DNA of 64,000 bases from Kingdonia uniflora. Lineage: Eukaryota; Streptophyta; Magnoliopsida; Ranunculales; Circaeasteraceae. The DNA lies in assembly GCA_014058105.1 (NCBI GenBank), contig JACGCM010002890.1, forward strand, positions 1,798,001-1,862,000, given 5' to 3'. Position 1 is the stretch's first letter. Each line of letters opens with the position of its first letter. Under the pieces are notes generated by a model. That model ran no database searches, was not told where the DNA came from, and saw only the letters and a program-made list of their open reading frames with translations. The translations under genes and the position numbers were made by a program. Of the stretch, positions 22,068 through 32,779 are shown one piece after another.

Positions 22068-23303
22068 TAGTTGAATTATGAGAAATATGCTACCAAAGGG
22101 GGGGGGGGGGGGGGGGGGGGTTAGGACCACGACCCCAACCTCGTCTTCTCCCGAATGGAGGTACTTATCATCCAACACCTCATCGTATGAATAATGCTCC
22201 CCAAAATTATTATGGTGATCATTGTGCCCTGCACAAATATTTGGGCTAGTTGGCCAGTTCATACACCTTTATGGTTGGTAGTACCTTTTAGGGATGTTTG
22301 ATTCCTCCTATAGTGGACTATACACTCTTTTACGAACCGGGGGTTACCTCCATGAAATTTTTGCACCTTATGGAATGTTTCTAGGCTTCCAATCAAAATC
22401 TGCCATATTATTTGGCCATGTCACTATTTGTTGGTTCAGGTTAAGTAGACCAGGATCAACTTTGTAAAACTTAGATCCAAGTTTACTTGGATAAGCTATT
22501 TGAATACCGATTATGGTCTATTTTTTGTTACCTTTCTCTATCACAGGATATCCTGCAACTTTTCTCTCTCGCCAACAAACTCCATTAACGCCCCTCTCTC
22601 TCCAATAATCACCTTCAATCCATCCATCTTTTTTGTAATAATTATCTTTGTCATTTTTAATCTCCTCATCGACCTCATCCCCATCTTTGATCTATACATC
22701 TTCGCCTCTCTCTCATCGGCACTAATTTTCATTTCTGTGATTCAAGTATGTAATATCTGCTTCTTTTCATTCTTTTTGATGATTGCTACAATGTTTATCG
22801 CGAATAGCAATCTCAGTTTCATCACTTTTCTCACTCTACAATAATAAATTTCACAATTCGCTTTCCCCTTTAAAATTCTGGGGGTCGGAAAATTGTTGAT
22901 CTGCAAATGGATTATCAAACCCATCATAAACCTCTTCATCTTTGTCAGATTCCAAGATTGGTGGAGACGCGAGATTTTTCCCACAGCCGATAACCCTTAG
23001 TTTTATCGGATTGATATTTAATCTCCTCATATCAGCTAAGAACCTTGTTATAGTTCTTTCATGTCTTTGCCCGAGACTTCCATTCGCCGATTTCTTCCTA
23101 TCGACAACTTGTAAGCCTTGATGCGTATTTTCCTCCGCAATTGGGAGTGGAGTGTTTTGCGCCAATAAAGACGCCTAGAAAAGTTCTATTTATTCATCAA
23201 GCTTCCTCAGCAACGACGCAATGGACGGTTTTGAAGTCAAATTCCCATTGTCATTGTTTTATCTTCACAAATCCCTTAGATTTTTACCACTCTGATACCA
23301 ATT
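22068..23303 (-). mobile_element. Remnant of another minus-strand retroelement
   Basis: A PBS (minus TGGTATCAGAG, 23290-23300) is followed downstream by an open frame at 22851-23165 starting MAQNTPLPIAEENTHQ and ending with a short NPFADQQFSD stretch, and a basic frame at 22541-22732. NPFA-like text before a charged region occurs in the N-terminal part of gypsy chromovirus gag proteins, but no Gag core, RT or integrase is present, so the class is undecided. The region carries a run of 23 G at 22098-22120. It is truncated at its left by E3. Confidence 0.45.
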
Positions 23304-23622
23304 TGATAGAGTCTAACTTGGTGGAAGCAACGAGTTATAAAACTAAATCAAGAATTAAACTTATGGATTTTAAGAAACCTAAACTTTATTACTTCTCTCA
23401 AATCAACTTCAGGCTAAAAGCTTATTCTCAAATCAACGACCAAAGAAAACCCTAGACCCAAGCTCTCTTTTTTAGGAGAAGATACTTTGGACAAAATATA
23501 AATTCTAGATAATAGGAAAAAAATCTTAATTGATCTTGTGTCGAAGAATTAGAAAGCTACTACAAATTACTAAGTAATAAATAAATGATAAAATAAGAAA
23601 GTATAATCTACTGCGAGTGTCA
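23304..23622 (-). repeat. Candidate LTR next to the 23.29-kb PBS
   Basis: Minus-strand text from TGACACTCGCAGTAG to ...CTCTATCA, three bases before the PBS. TG...CA ends and PBS spacing fit an LTR; there is no second copy, so the edge at 23622 is a guess. Confidence 0.35.
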
Positions 23623-24548
23623 ACGACCGAATGTCACGACACTTCAAAAATCTTCTTAACTTACTGAAAGTAACAATGGTATCATGGCACAAAACCTATT
23701 CAGAGGAATTGTTTCTTCATCATCATCTCCTAATTCTTCTATTCGGCTTCCTGCCATATTTCTCCTTATATTTGCAACAAACATGATTAATAATTAAGAA
23801 CAAAACATAAATAATTTGTTTTAAAATTGATCAAATTAAATTTCTTATAGATTTCAGTAGAAAGGATAAATAGATTTGGTGTAAAAAGTAATACCTTTCT
23901 CGAGGGAGATTGTAGAAGGGATGGGGGATAGATAATTATTTTCTCCTCCTAGCATTACTTGCGGGTTCTATTAAAATTGATGGTTAAATTATGAGGTTTC
24001 AACTTTGAAGATACCCATAATTAGTAAGAAACGTTACACATACAGTCTTAAAAGAATCATTAAGACAAAATTATGGGGTTTTAACTGCCAAGTTCTGGAA
24101 TGATAAGGGAAGAAGAAGAGTAAAATAAGCTTTGAGAGAAGAGAGTAACACACAAGCCAAGTTCTGGATGATTGCTAGGCTTCAAGACTTTGAAGGATTT
24201 TAAAAAAACTTCAATAAAATTGAAGGAAAGAAGAAGATTTTTTTTACACAGTTCAATCTCCAATAATTTTGGTAGAGAAACTGAGGTTTTAGGAGAAGTT
24301 GGGGAAGAGGAGGAGTCTCATGCAACGTATGAAGAAGTTTCAAAATTAAAGTTTATTATCAAATTAACGTAAACACCCTAAACATTTAATACAATTCCTT
24401 AAATGTACTTATAAGGGGTAAGACTGAGAATGGATATAAACACCTTATTAATCACTGCCACTTCATTTTTGCACAGCCAAGTAGGACAATCGCCACCACA
24501 TAGGACAATCATCGCCACATAGGACAAAACTGAGATTTATAATATAAA
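23623..24548. other. AT-rich flank, no gene recognised
   Basis: Contains a short open frame starting at about 23684 (MAQNLFRGIVSSSSSPNSS, then a hydrophobic stretch, 38 codons), which has the look of a signal-anchor but no supporting context, and a short imperfect repeat of CATAGGACAATC at 24480-24530. Nothing else is supported. Confidence 0.4.
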
Positions 24549-24576
24549 CTAGTTTTCTTTCCAGTGCGATGCACGG
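24549..24576 (-). mobile_element. Helitron-type 3' terminus
   Basis: On the minus strand: CCGTGCATCGCACTGG, a short hairpin (stem GTGC/GCAC plus CC/GG with one bulge), eight bases, then CTAG, followed by T. A GC-rich hairpin a few bases before CTRR, inserted 5' of a T, defines the 3' end of Helitrons, and many plant Helitrons have a near-identical hairpin (CCGTGC..GCACGG). The element body would extend to the right. No Rep/helicase frame is visible. Confidence 0.65.
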
Positions 24577-25001
24577 TTTGTGTAAGACAAATATATAAGT
24601 ACATTATTCAGTAAATTTATTTATAAGTTGAATCTAATTCACAACTACTTAGAGATTAGATCAAAACAATAGAAAATATAATTATTCTACTTTTATGATA
24701 ATTGTTTGCTAGAAAGTAAGGAGACTATCATACCAAAATCTAACTTTGTTCGTCAAAAGTATGAAATGTACACTTATCATCATTTCCCCCTACTGTAATT
24801 TTATTTCAAATTAAGAGAAGACAATGATATAAGCGAATAAATGAATAAAGTCCGTGTAAAACATGAATTGGAAAAATAATAATATTATTGTCTGCATTAT
24901 AATACTAAATTATCAAACATTTAGTGGACCGAAATGGATTCGAGCCATCATCCTCTATATATGAGTACTTATACTATTTTGAGCTATTGATTCATTTCTC
25001 A

Positions 25002-25021
25002 ATATATATATATATATATAT
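25002..25021. repeat. TA microsatellite left of pararetrovirus
   Basis: About ten AT/TA units directly before the viral sequence. A matching tract flanks the other side at 32759-32779. Confidence 0.9.
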
Positions 25022-25043
25022 TCAGATATCCAAATATTTTTAT

Positions 25044-25060
25044 TGGTGTCAGAGCTATGT
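25044..25060 (+). promoter_or_regulatory. Pararetrovirus PBS (initiator tRNA-Met)
   Basis: TGGTGTCAGAGCTATGT differs at two positions from the plant initiator tRNA-Met complement (TGGTATCAGAGCCATGT) that caulimovirids use to prime minus-strand DNA. It lies 23 bp after the TA tract. Confidence 0.85.
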
Positions 25061-25569
25061 GTGGCTAAAATTTTCGGTCATATAGGTATGTTCAAATTCA
25101 TATAAGAATAAAGTATATATACTGTTTATCTTCTTTTTTCTACAAACATGTTTCACATTATAATATGATTTAGTGATGAAGGTATGGGACATCACCCAAG
25201 TCACGTACGGCGTAGTTGTCCTGAAAGTGAACGTTTTCTGCCAGTAAATCATTGACAGACGTGTACCTGACACTTTAAAATATATTATACTATTTAAGCA
25301 TCTTTATCAAGGAAGATGATTAACAGCTTTATATGGAACTTATATAGCTATGTGTTCCATCTTTCCCATATGGGAATGAAATAAATCGGTCTCATAACAT
25401 TTATCTGTCAAAACTCAAAATTGGTTGGGTTTGAACAAACTCAACAACTGAATCAATAGACTATATCATCTAACAAGTCCAAATTAATTTACAAAAAAGG
25501 TATGTTTAACTTTATCAGTCAAGATAATATCAAAATTATGGAGCAATCAATAGCTCTTGACAATGAATG

Positions 25570-26400
25570 TCATACCTTGAAATTACTTAACCTTACAGAT
25601 GTGGAAAGGTATTTTAAAAAAATATAATTATCTGCATAATGGGTGTATCCAAGTTGCATTCAAACCTTTAACTCCCCTAAGAATTAATTATAGTATTCTT
25701 GCATACCTCAGGGATGAGAGAAGTAGAGATTTTAAATCATCTCTTATGAGAATTGTTCAAACTAGTCTATGTCATGGACAAGTTTATTTTGATGTTTATC
25801 CCAATTTAACCTTGTCATTTATGGATTACTCTATGTTTAATGTTGTGAGTCTACGAGTTCAAATATAGGGATACGATTTTATCCCTAGAGCAGAAGTTAT
25901 AGCAGTAATTTATCAGATTCACTATAAGGTGATGAATACGTTATGCCCTAGAGCTATCCTCAAAAGTGAACCATGTAAAACTTTAGCTGTACATAGTAAC
26001 TATCTGACGACTAATATTGTTGTCAATTAGATTATAAATTCGGATGAGCGTACTATCCTCACATAATGGGCACTGTCTAAGGTAGTGGTCCCACGAGTTA
26101 GGTTTAACAACCAGGTTAGTCAAATCACCCAAACTCCTGGCGAAGATATTGAAGTAACATTTGCTTCTACTCAAATTAAACTCTCCCTTGGCAGGAGTAT
26201 GTCTTGTAGAATGGCAAGAGAAGAAAATACTTTTTACCATGTTTATTGCCCTTTCTCTCGGCCCTCGGTGTCTAGGAACTCCACATCTGAACCTATCCTT
26301 AAAGGAATTAGGGTGTCTAATCAGCAAATTCCCCATGGAGTCTATACTGATCCCCCACCAGCACAAGGCGTAAAGTAAAAAGAGAAAGAACTACTTATTC
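25570..26400 (+). pseudogene. Pararetrovirus movement protein (30K type)
   Basis: Open stretches at 25599-25868 and 26085-26378. The first holds the typical 30K movement-protein core: YLHNGCIQVAFKPLTP, then an LRD stretch and SLCHGQVYFDVYPNL. The second covers the following beta-rich and C-terminal variable part. The family forms or modifies plasmodesmata to let virus spread between cells. A stop at 25866 and others break the frame, so it cannot be expressed as one protein. Confidence 0.8.
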
Positions 26401-28380
26401 TGCATCTGAGGCGAGTTTTTATGTATTTATAGATTTAAGCCCTAATTTATTTATTTGCCAACTTATCAGTAGAAAATTTATGTCTTCTAATCATAAAGAG
26501 TTTCGGACATGGTATTTCCAAACATTTAGTAGGGATGAATTAGTTTTAATCAAAGAATTATATTACCTTGAGATTGAGAAAAGCCAAAAGGTAATATTAC
26601 TTTGTAAATGGTTCACAGGATGGTACCCTCACCAACAGTACCCTTATCAATAATATAGAAGATTTTACTAAGAAATGGGTAAAAGCAGATGGTACAGAAG
26701 TTCAATCTGTCCACCCTCTTCCTGAATATCTCAATTTAAGTAAAGGGGAGTCCTGGCCCCAAGGCTTTGAAGGCCAACACCTTTACTCATCCTAACAACT
26801 AGATAACTGATGTTAATCCTGTTATTAAACAGATTAATTGGATAAATCTGAGTCTTCAAACAATTGGTAATCAGCTAAATCATATCGAAGGTCAGGTTCA
26901 AAGAAACAGTTGTCAAAATTCTTCTAACAATATTGCAAGTATATCTTCTAGCATGTACAAAGCTTATATTAAACCAACTCTTCTTGTCCAAGACTTTAAG
27001 CTTTCAGATTCTCAAGATTCTGAATTTGTTGACCTTCTGGTTGATAGACTCAAAAAGCTTAATGTCAACACTCTGGATAAGAACTCCACATCAGAAAACA
27101 CCTTTGAGTACTCTGATAATGAATCAGAGAATCAAATCCAAGCCATTAAGGCAAGCCTTCATAAGATAGAATATGAACCGTCCCAATTAAAAACTTATTA
27201 TAAAAGACATATACCTCAGGATTTTTTTTAAAGAAGATTCTTTCCATAATTAAAATTCCTATATTGGAAGAACCATCTATGAATATAATATAGATGGATT
27301 CTCTGAATATCAAATTTATGAAGTAATTCATAAAATGCTTATGCATGCCTCTATCTATAAGGTTGCTGGTAATGATGATGACAACGTGGCAAAATTTATT
27401 GCTAATGGTTTTACATGAAGTCTAAAAGGCTGGTGGGATAATGTTATCACTTCTTATCAAAAGCAAGAGATCCTTGCGGTAGTTAAAATTCAAGGAACTA
27501 GTAATATTCCTATTAAGGATGTTGTTTACTCTCTTGTTTAAATAATAATTATACACTTTGTGGGACTCTTACCCTAGAGGCATGAGAGAAATAAAGAACT
27601 TTTGAAGAACCTTAGATGTCCTTCTCTAACCCATTTTTGATGGTACAAAAATGTTTATATCTACAAGGTAATGCAGAGGAGTGACGCCAATGCAGAGCAT
27701 TGGAAAGCCAAATTTATTGATGGTTTTCCATGTTTATTTGCAGAAAATGTACGTTAAAAGCTAAAAGACCGGCATGATGGCAATTTTATACCCTACCATG
27801 AGCATACTTATGGTTATCTCATTAGTATTTGTACTCAGGTTGGTCTTAGTATCTATAATGATAAAAAATTACAGTACCAACTTAAAAAATAGAATTTAAC
27901 AGGAAAAAAAGAAATTGGTGAGTTTTGTCACCAGTTTGCTTATGACCTTCCTGTCACTTATCCTAAGAAGCATAGGAAGAGTGCAAAGCATTCTTTTCAC
28001 TTCTAAAAAAGAAGTAAGAAGTGATAGAAGGATCCAGATGATTCTTATTACCAAAAACATAGAAAGAGAAATAGACATATGAGAGATAAATCTTATACCG
28101 GCTCTTCCAAAAAATTTGAAACCTGCACCTGCTACAAGTATGGTAAAAAAGGGTATTTGGCAAACAAATTTTCCACTAAGAGGAAGTTGCAAGAACTCTA
28201 GCTGGATGAAGGACAAAAACTTCAATTAAGTAAACTATTACTTAATACCACTTCTGAAGAAAGTTCTTCTAACAGCAACGAGGAAGTCAATGAAATTGAC
28301 CAAAGTAACTGCTCCTCTGCTGAAGAAGGAACTCCTTGCATCAAGTGTTCAGAATCCAATCCTCAGGATTACTAGAAAGC
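26400..28380 (+). pseudogene. Pararetrovirus capsid region with decayed zinc knuckle
   Basis: Fragmented polyprotein between movement protein and protease. A charged coiled-coil-like stretch is seen at 26953-27231, a region rich in basic residues near 28000-28100, then a zinc-knuckle remnant at about 28116-28175 in which the pattern reads TCYKYGKKGYLANKF: of the CCHC ligands only the first remains. An acidic serine-rich tail follows (about 28250-28350), as usual behind caulimovirid capsid proteins. Multiple stops. Confidence 0.7.
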
Positions 28381-29130
28381 CATTGTTAAAATGAATGGCT
28401 TAAACATTAATACTCTGACTACTAATCAAAGTGAAATTTTATCTATTGTAGATAAAATTTATGATCCCGAAGCAAGAACTAAATTTATAAGTATTTATCT
28501 TCAACAAATGCTTCAAGATAGCTCGAAGTTTAAAATAAAACTAGAAGCGTTGGACAAACCAAATAGGTATTATAATTTTCAGGATGTCCTCAAACGTATG
28601 GAAAGCGATAAACCTATCATTATCCAAGACCTTCGTAAGAAAATTAATCTCTTAAAATTTGAAATTAAATAATTAAAAATCTTTGTTCAGGTACAGGATG
28701 ATAAAATCAATCATCTATAGCTCTGCCAAAAGGACAAACACAAGATTCCAACCAGTGAATCCAATGATGAAAGCCCTGAGAAGAAAGATAACACCTATTT
28801 TAATCTTCTCCAAAAAATTAATTCTCAGATATGGTATATCAAAGTTACCCTTGTAATAAAAAAAATAATTACCATTCATGATGCCATAGCTCTCGTACAT
28901 AGTGGCGTTGACCAGAACTATATTCAAGAAGGCTTGGTTCTTACGAGGTATTTTGAAAATATGGTCAAATCTCTAACCTCTGCTAGTTGTAACAAGATGA
29001 ATAATCCAATACAAACTCTTAGAGGTTTTTATTTGCAATAAAGGTACATGCATCCCATCTACCTTTCTTTTAGTCCATAATCTACAACAAGTCATACTTG
29101 GTACCTCATTTCTAAATCTTCTTATGCCTC
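28381..29130 (+). pseudogene. Pararetrovirus linker and aspartic protease
   Basis: The open frame 28391-28672 (93 codons) is a helical linker after the capsid. The protease follows near 28860-29130. The usual D-S-G or D-T-G triplet reads HSG (ALVHSGVDQNYIQEGLV, about 28886-28935), so the catalytic aspartate is replaced by histidine. The later LGT.FLN block is recognisable at about 29095-29125. Confidence 0.75.
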
Positions 29131-30700
29131 TACATAAGATTGATCAGAAAGGGATATTTTATAAATTCCAAGGTCAAGAAATTACTTTTGAATTCATTAG
29201 AGATCTTGAAACTAGGATCATTAATGAACTAAAAATAATGTTTGGCTTTAAGGAAAACCATCAAAAATTTCTTAAAGAAGAATTCCAGATCATGAACATT
29301 TCTCACAAACTTCAATCCTCTGAGATGAAGATCAGAATTAATGAACAGGAAAAACAATTCATTAATGAGGTCTTTAGCGATATTCCCATTACTTTTTGGG
29401 AATGAAAGAAACATGTTGTTTCCCTGCCCTACAAACAGGATTTTGATGAGAAAACCCAAATTTTGACTAAGGCTTGGCCTAGCTAGATGAATTATGAATA
29501 TCTTAAACTCTGCAAGAAAGAGATTCAGGATCTTCTTGATAAAAACCTTATCAGAAAGAGTTACTCTCCCTAGAGTTGTACAGCCTTTTATGTTAACAAA
29601 AATGCTGAAAAAGAACGAAGTGTTCCTATATTTTTTGTCAATTATAAACCTCTTAATGGCTCCCTTAAATGGATTTGTTTTCCAATTCCGAATAAAAAAA
29701 ATCTTTTAAATTGCTTTTATAATGCAATTATCTTCTCTAAATTTACTTAAAATCAAGATATTGGCAAATTTAAATTACTAAGAAAGATAAATACGAAACT
29801 ACATTTACAGCTCCATTTGGTCATTATGAATGGAATGTAATGCCCTTTGGTTTAAAAAATGCTCCAACTAAATTTTAAAATATTATGAACAATATTTTCG
29901 TTCCTTATCCAGACATTTGTATTGTTTATATTGATGACATCATTTTATTCTTTAATTTTATTGATCAATACTTTAGACATTTAAAGATCCTTAAGAATGT
30001 TATTCGAATAAATTGTATGGTTGTCTCAGCTCCTAAAATCAAACTGTTTCAATTAACAATTAGATTTTTATGACATAACATTACTAAAGGACATAATATT
30101 CCTATAAACAAGAGCATTGAGTTTGCCTCAAAATTTCCAGATGAAATTAAAGAGAAAACTCAATTACAAAGATTCATTGGCAGTCTCAATTATATGGCAG
30201 ACTACTACCAGAACTTGGCCCAGGATAGTACTATTTTGAATAATAGGCTCACGAAGAATCCTACCCCCTGGACCTCTGCCCATACCAAAGTGGTTCAGCA
30301 AATAAAATTAAGAGTTAAACAACTCCTTTGCTTAGGATTGGCCAATCCTCAATAGTAAAATATTATTTAAATACATGCCTCTAACTTAGGCTTTGGAGGA
30401 ATATTAAAACAAAAAAATCCTTCTTCAGAAAAAGAAGAATTACTTCGTTTTACATCCGGCAAGTGGAAAACTGCTCAAAACAAGTATTCCATAATTAAAA
30501 AAGAAATGTATTGATTAAGGAAAGTCAACCCTTTTTACTTCGTATTGATTGCAGTTCTGCTAAAGACATCATACAATAAAAATGTCAAAAAATTTGTTTA
30601 TAAACAAATATTTTCTAGATGGCAATCTGAACTATCTGCCTTTGATTTCTCTATCGAGTATATTAAAGGAAATTAGAACTCCCTTCCTGAATTTCTAACC
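29124..30700 (+). pseudogene. Pararetrovirus reverse transcriptase and RNase H
   Basis: RT domain with its fingers and palm in several frames; the active site YIDD is intact at 29927-29938, followed by the thumb (FIGSLNYMADYY near 30176). RNase H follows at about 30360-30700 (IHASNLGFGGILKQ, in which the first catalytic D is H or missing, and a tail with YIKG). In the intact virus this enzyme copies the pregenomic RNA into DNA. At least eight stops or frameshifts lie in the region. Confidence 0.85.
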
Positions 30701-30719
30701 AGATAATTTTTACAAGAAC

Positions 30720-31802
30720 ATGCACCTTCCTGATCCAGGATGGAGTCAAAATCAAATAAAAAAGGACCAGAAGAAAACAACTAAGGATGCCCGTAAGCAG
30801 AAACCACATAAAACTGCTAAAGATGCCACTAAACAGAACATCTATCAGCTGAAAACATTGGTTAAGGAAAGTGACTTAGCCCTTTCTTTTGATGATCTTA
30901 AACTCAATCAAGATGTTTGGGGTCTCAAAGAATGATATTTTTCTAGTCAAAATTATATGGTTCAAGACAGTCGTAATCGATATGTCTATGAGGCCAAATT
31001 AATCAAAACAGCATCAGCACAAATTAAGCATCATCATGTCAATCTGAAGGACATAAAAAGCCCTATAACATACTCCAAGTGTTATATTCCAAGGGTTATG
31101 CACATATCCGAATGGGGATTTGATCCTAGAAAATCTCGATCTTTAAAACTCAATGGCCAGCAATATAATTATTGAGATTATATCTATGCCTGGCAGTATA
31201 CTTTTTACAATCAGAATCCTATCTGGAAACATACTTGGCTTTTCTGCATTAATCCAGACATTATCCAAAGATTAGGTTTCCCCACTTGGTTCTTTAATTG
31301 GTGGGAAAAATAGGACCCAACTTTGATATTTTACCAAAGTTCCATCAAGAGCCATTCACCATATGTTATAATTTTCACCCGAAGCTTAAGGAAAAAACTG
31401 TATAGAATCCACCTATCAGAAGAAATACCCTATGGTGTTTTACAGAATTTCAAATCACATAAATTTAGAAATGAGATCTTAAACTTTGCTTTAATGATCT
31501 GAAACTACCCATTCTACAGTGAACCTTCATCTACAGATGGTAGGATGGGTTCAAAACTGAGAGAGTTGCTAAAGTAATCAACAAAACAATCGAAGCGTAT
31601 GTTTTTTCGTCCAAAACAGAAAGCAATATGCACATTAGTCTCCTCGATAAATGCTTTCCAACTGCTAATGGCTTCCATTAAGGACCGATACCCTAATTTA
31701 TCATCTGAAGAACAACAAGTCAAAGTTATGCAGTTTTTGAAAGAGCAATTTGTGGAAGCCACCACGCAGGCCTCACCACATGCAAAAGGTGGAGGAAGCT
31801 AG
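30720..31802 (+). pseudogene. Pararetrovirus ORF after RNase H, function unknown
   Basis: Open pieces at 30720-30935, 30957-31175 and 31599-31802, with recognisable stretches between. An N-terminal lysine-rich segment precedes a tryptophan- and aromatic-rich core (MHISEWGFDP, WDYIYAWQYTFY, FPTWFFNWWEK). The C-terminal part is helical and ends in AKGGGS. A W-rich protein in this place is, to my knowledge, found in florendovirus-type elements, and its role is unknown. I infer the relationship from position and composition. Confidence 0.5.
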
Positions 31803-32005
31803 GACCAACAATACTGCCTAGCAGGAGAGGGTCAAAACCCTTATGAAGATGGGGATATAATATCCATGAAATCTACATATGCCACTATAAAAGACTATTG
31901 GGATACCATAATTGAAGTCCAGGAATAGAAGATCAAGGGAACAACGAAAGGGAAAGCTAAGAAAACTTAGCATCTGGTGGAGAAGTACCGAAGCATAAAA
32001 GCTAC

Positions 32006-32072
32006 AGTAATTCACTAGTAATTTACTATAGTAATTTGCTATAGTATTTTACTACAGTATTTTGCTACAGTC
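32006..32072 (+). repeat. 13-bp tandem repeat, about five copies
   Basis: Units AGTAATTTACTAT, AGTAATTTGCTAT, AGTATTTTACTAC and AGTATTTTGCTAC follow each other with a period of 13. The unit alternates, so a 26-bp higher-order repeat is visible too. It lies between the last viral ORF and the promoter. Confidence 0.85.
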
Positions 32073-32153
32073 TTATATGCCAACGCATAAAGCCAAAAGC
32101 AAAAAAATCGTTTCAGAAATTATTTTAATATTATAAACAGTAATGACTTTGTA

Positions 32154-32310
32154 TGACGACGCATGAAGACAAAGGCACCGACGCGTGAAGACGGAGGCAC
32201 CGACGCATAAATATAAAAGAGAATCTTTACTTCATGACTTAAGCTGAAAATATTTAAAAATAAAGCAGGAGATAAAATCAAAGGAGGATAGAATTTGGTC
32301 TTTTATAAAA
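32154..32310 (+). promoter_or_regulatory. Pararetrovirus pregenomic promoter, with 22-bp repeats
   Basis: TGACG at 32154-32158 is followed by 22-bp units (ACGC.TGAAGAC..AGGCACCG) at 32159-32180 and 32181-32202 plus a partial third, then TATAAAA at 32212-32218. A second TATAAAA lies at 32304-32310. TGACG-type repeats upstream of TATA recall the as-1 enhancer of the 35S promoter. Which of the two TATA boxes was used cannot be told. Confidence 0.6.
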
Positions 32311-32442
32311 GAGGTCTAAGAGCTCATCTACAAGTAAGATTTTCTTTTCAAGTTTATCATTTTTCCCCATAACTCCTCTGTAAGCGTCTCTTCTATCCTT
32401 TGTGTCTACCATTTCTCTGTAAGTATTTCATATGTATTTCAT

Positions 32443-32452
32443 AATAAATAAA
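32443..32452 (+). terminator. Pararetrovirus poly(A) signal
   Basis: AATAAATAAA about 100-140 bp downstream of the second TATA box. In caulimovirids the poly(A) signal lies just after the transcription start, so it is skipped once and used at the second passage, giving a terminally redundant RNA. Confidence 0.6.
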
Positions 32453-32482
32453 AGTTTGTTTATCTTGTTCTTGATAAGTATT

Positions 32483-32710
32483 CACAATCTCTGTACACAC
32501 ACCCCTAAGGGTGTCTAAGTACCATTAGAGGAACCTTAAGGTCATACTCTGGGTTAGTTTACTTTCAGATTTTATTTTATAGTTTAATTTTTTGTTCATA
32601 ATCTCTGCACAGACACCTTTGAGGGTGTTTAAGTACCATTAAAGGAACTTTAGGGTCATACTCTAGGTTAGTTTACTTTCAGCTTTAATTTTATAGTTTA
32701 GTTTTTTGTT
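32483..32710 (+). repeat. 114-bp tandem duplication in viral leader
   Basis: Copy 1 at 32483-32596 and copy 2 at 32597-32710. Each contains a short hairpin: ACACCC-CTAA-GGGTGT in copy 1 and ACACCT-TTGA-GGGTGT in copy 2, where the changed base still allows a G-U pair. Confidence 0.9.
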
Positions 32711-32758
32711 TAATTTAGCCTTTCATTATTTACATTGATCTTGTATTTTTATTAGTAT

Positions 32759-32779
32759 TATATATATATATATATATAA
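32759..32779. repeat. TA microsatellite right of pararetrovirus
   Basis: About ten TA units immediately after the viral sequence, matching the left tract at 25002-25021. Confidence 0.9.

Larger units (their letters stand above)
25022..32760 (+). mobile_element. Endogenous pararetrovirus (Caulimoviridae), nearly full length
   Basis: About 7.7 kb on the plus strand in circular-genome order opened at the PBS: PBS (25044), movement protein, capsid region with zinc knuckle, protease, RT, RNase H, a further ORF, promoter, poly(A) signal, leader. No integrase and no LTR, which with the movement protein distinguishes it from retrotransposons. Single TA microsatellites lie at both ends. Many stops and frameshifts show it is an old fossil. 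The order and the ORF after RNase H look most like florendoviruses, but petuvirus-like or other genera cannot be excluded. Confidence 0.88.

Noticed and set aside
22098..22120. Run of 23 G as a G-quadruplex or functional element
   Set aside because: A plain mononucleotide run, also liable to assembly error; no supporting context.
23677..23690. TGGTATCATGGC as a plus-strand PBS
   Set aside because: Two mismatches, no LTR before it and no gag after it.
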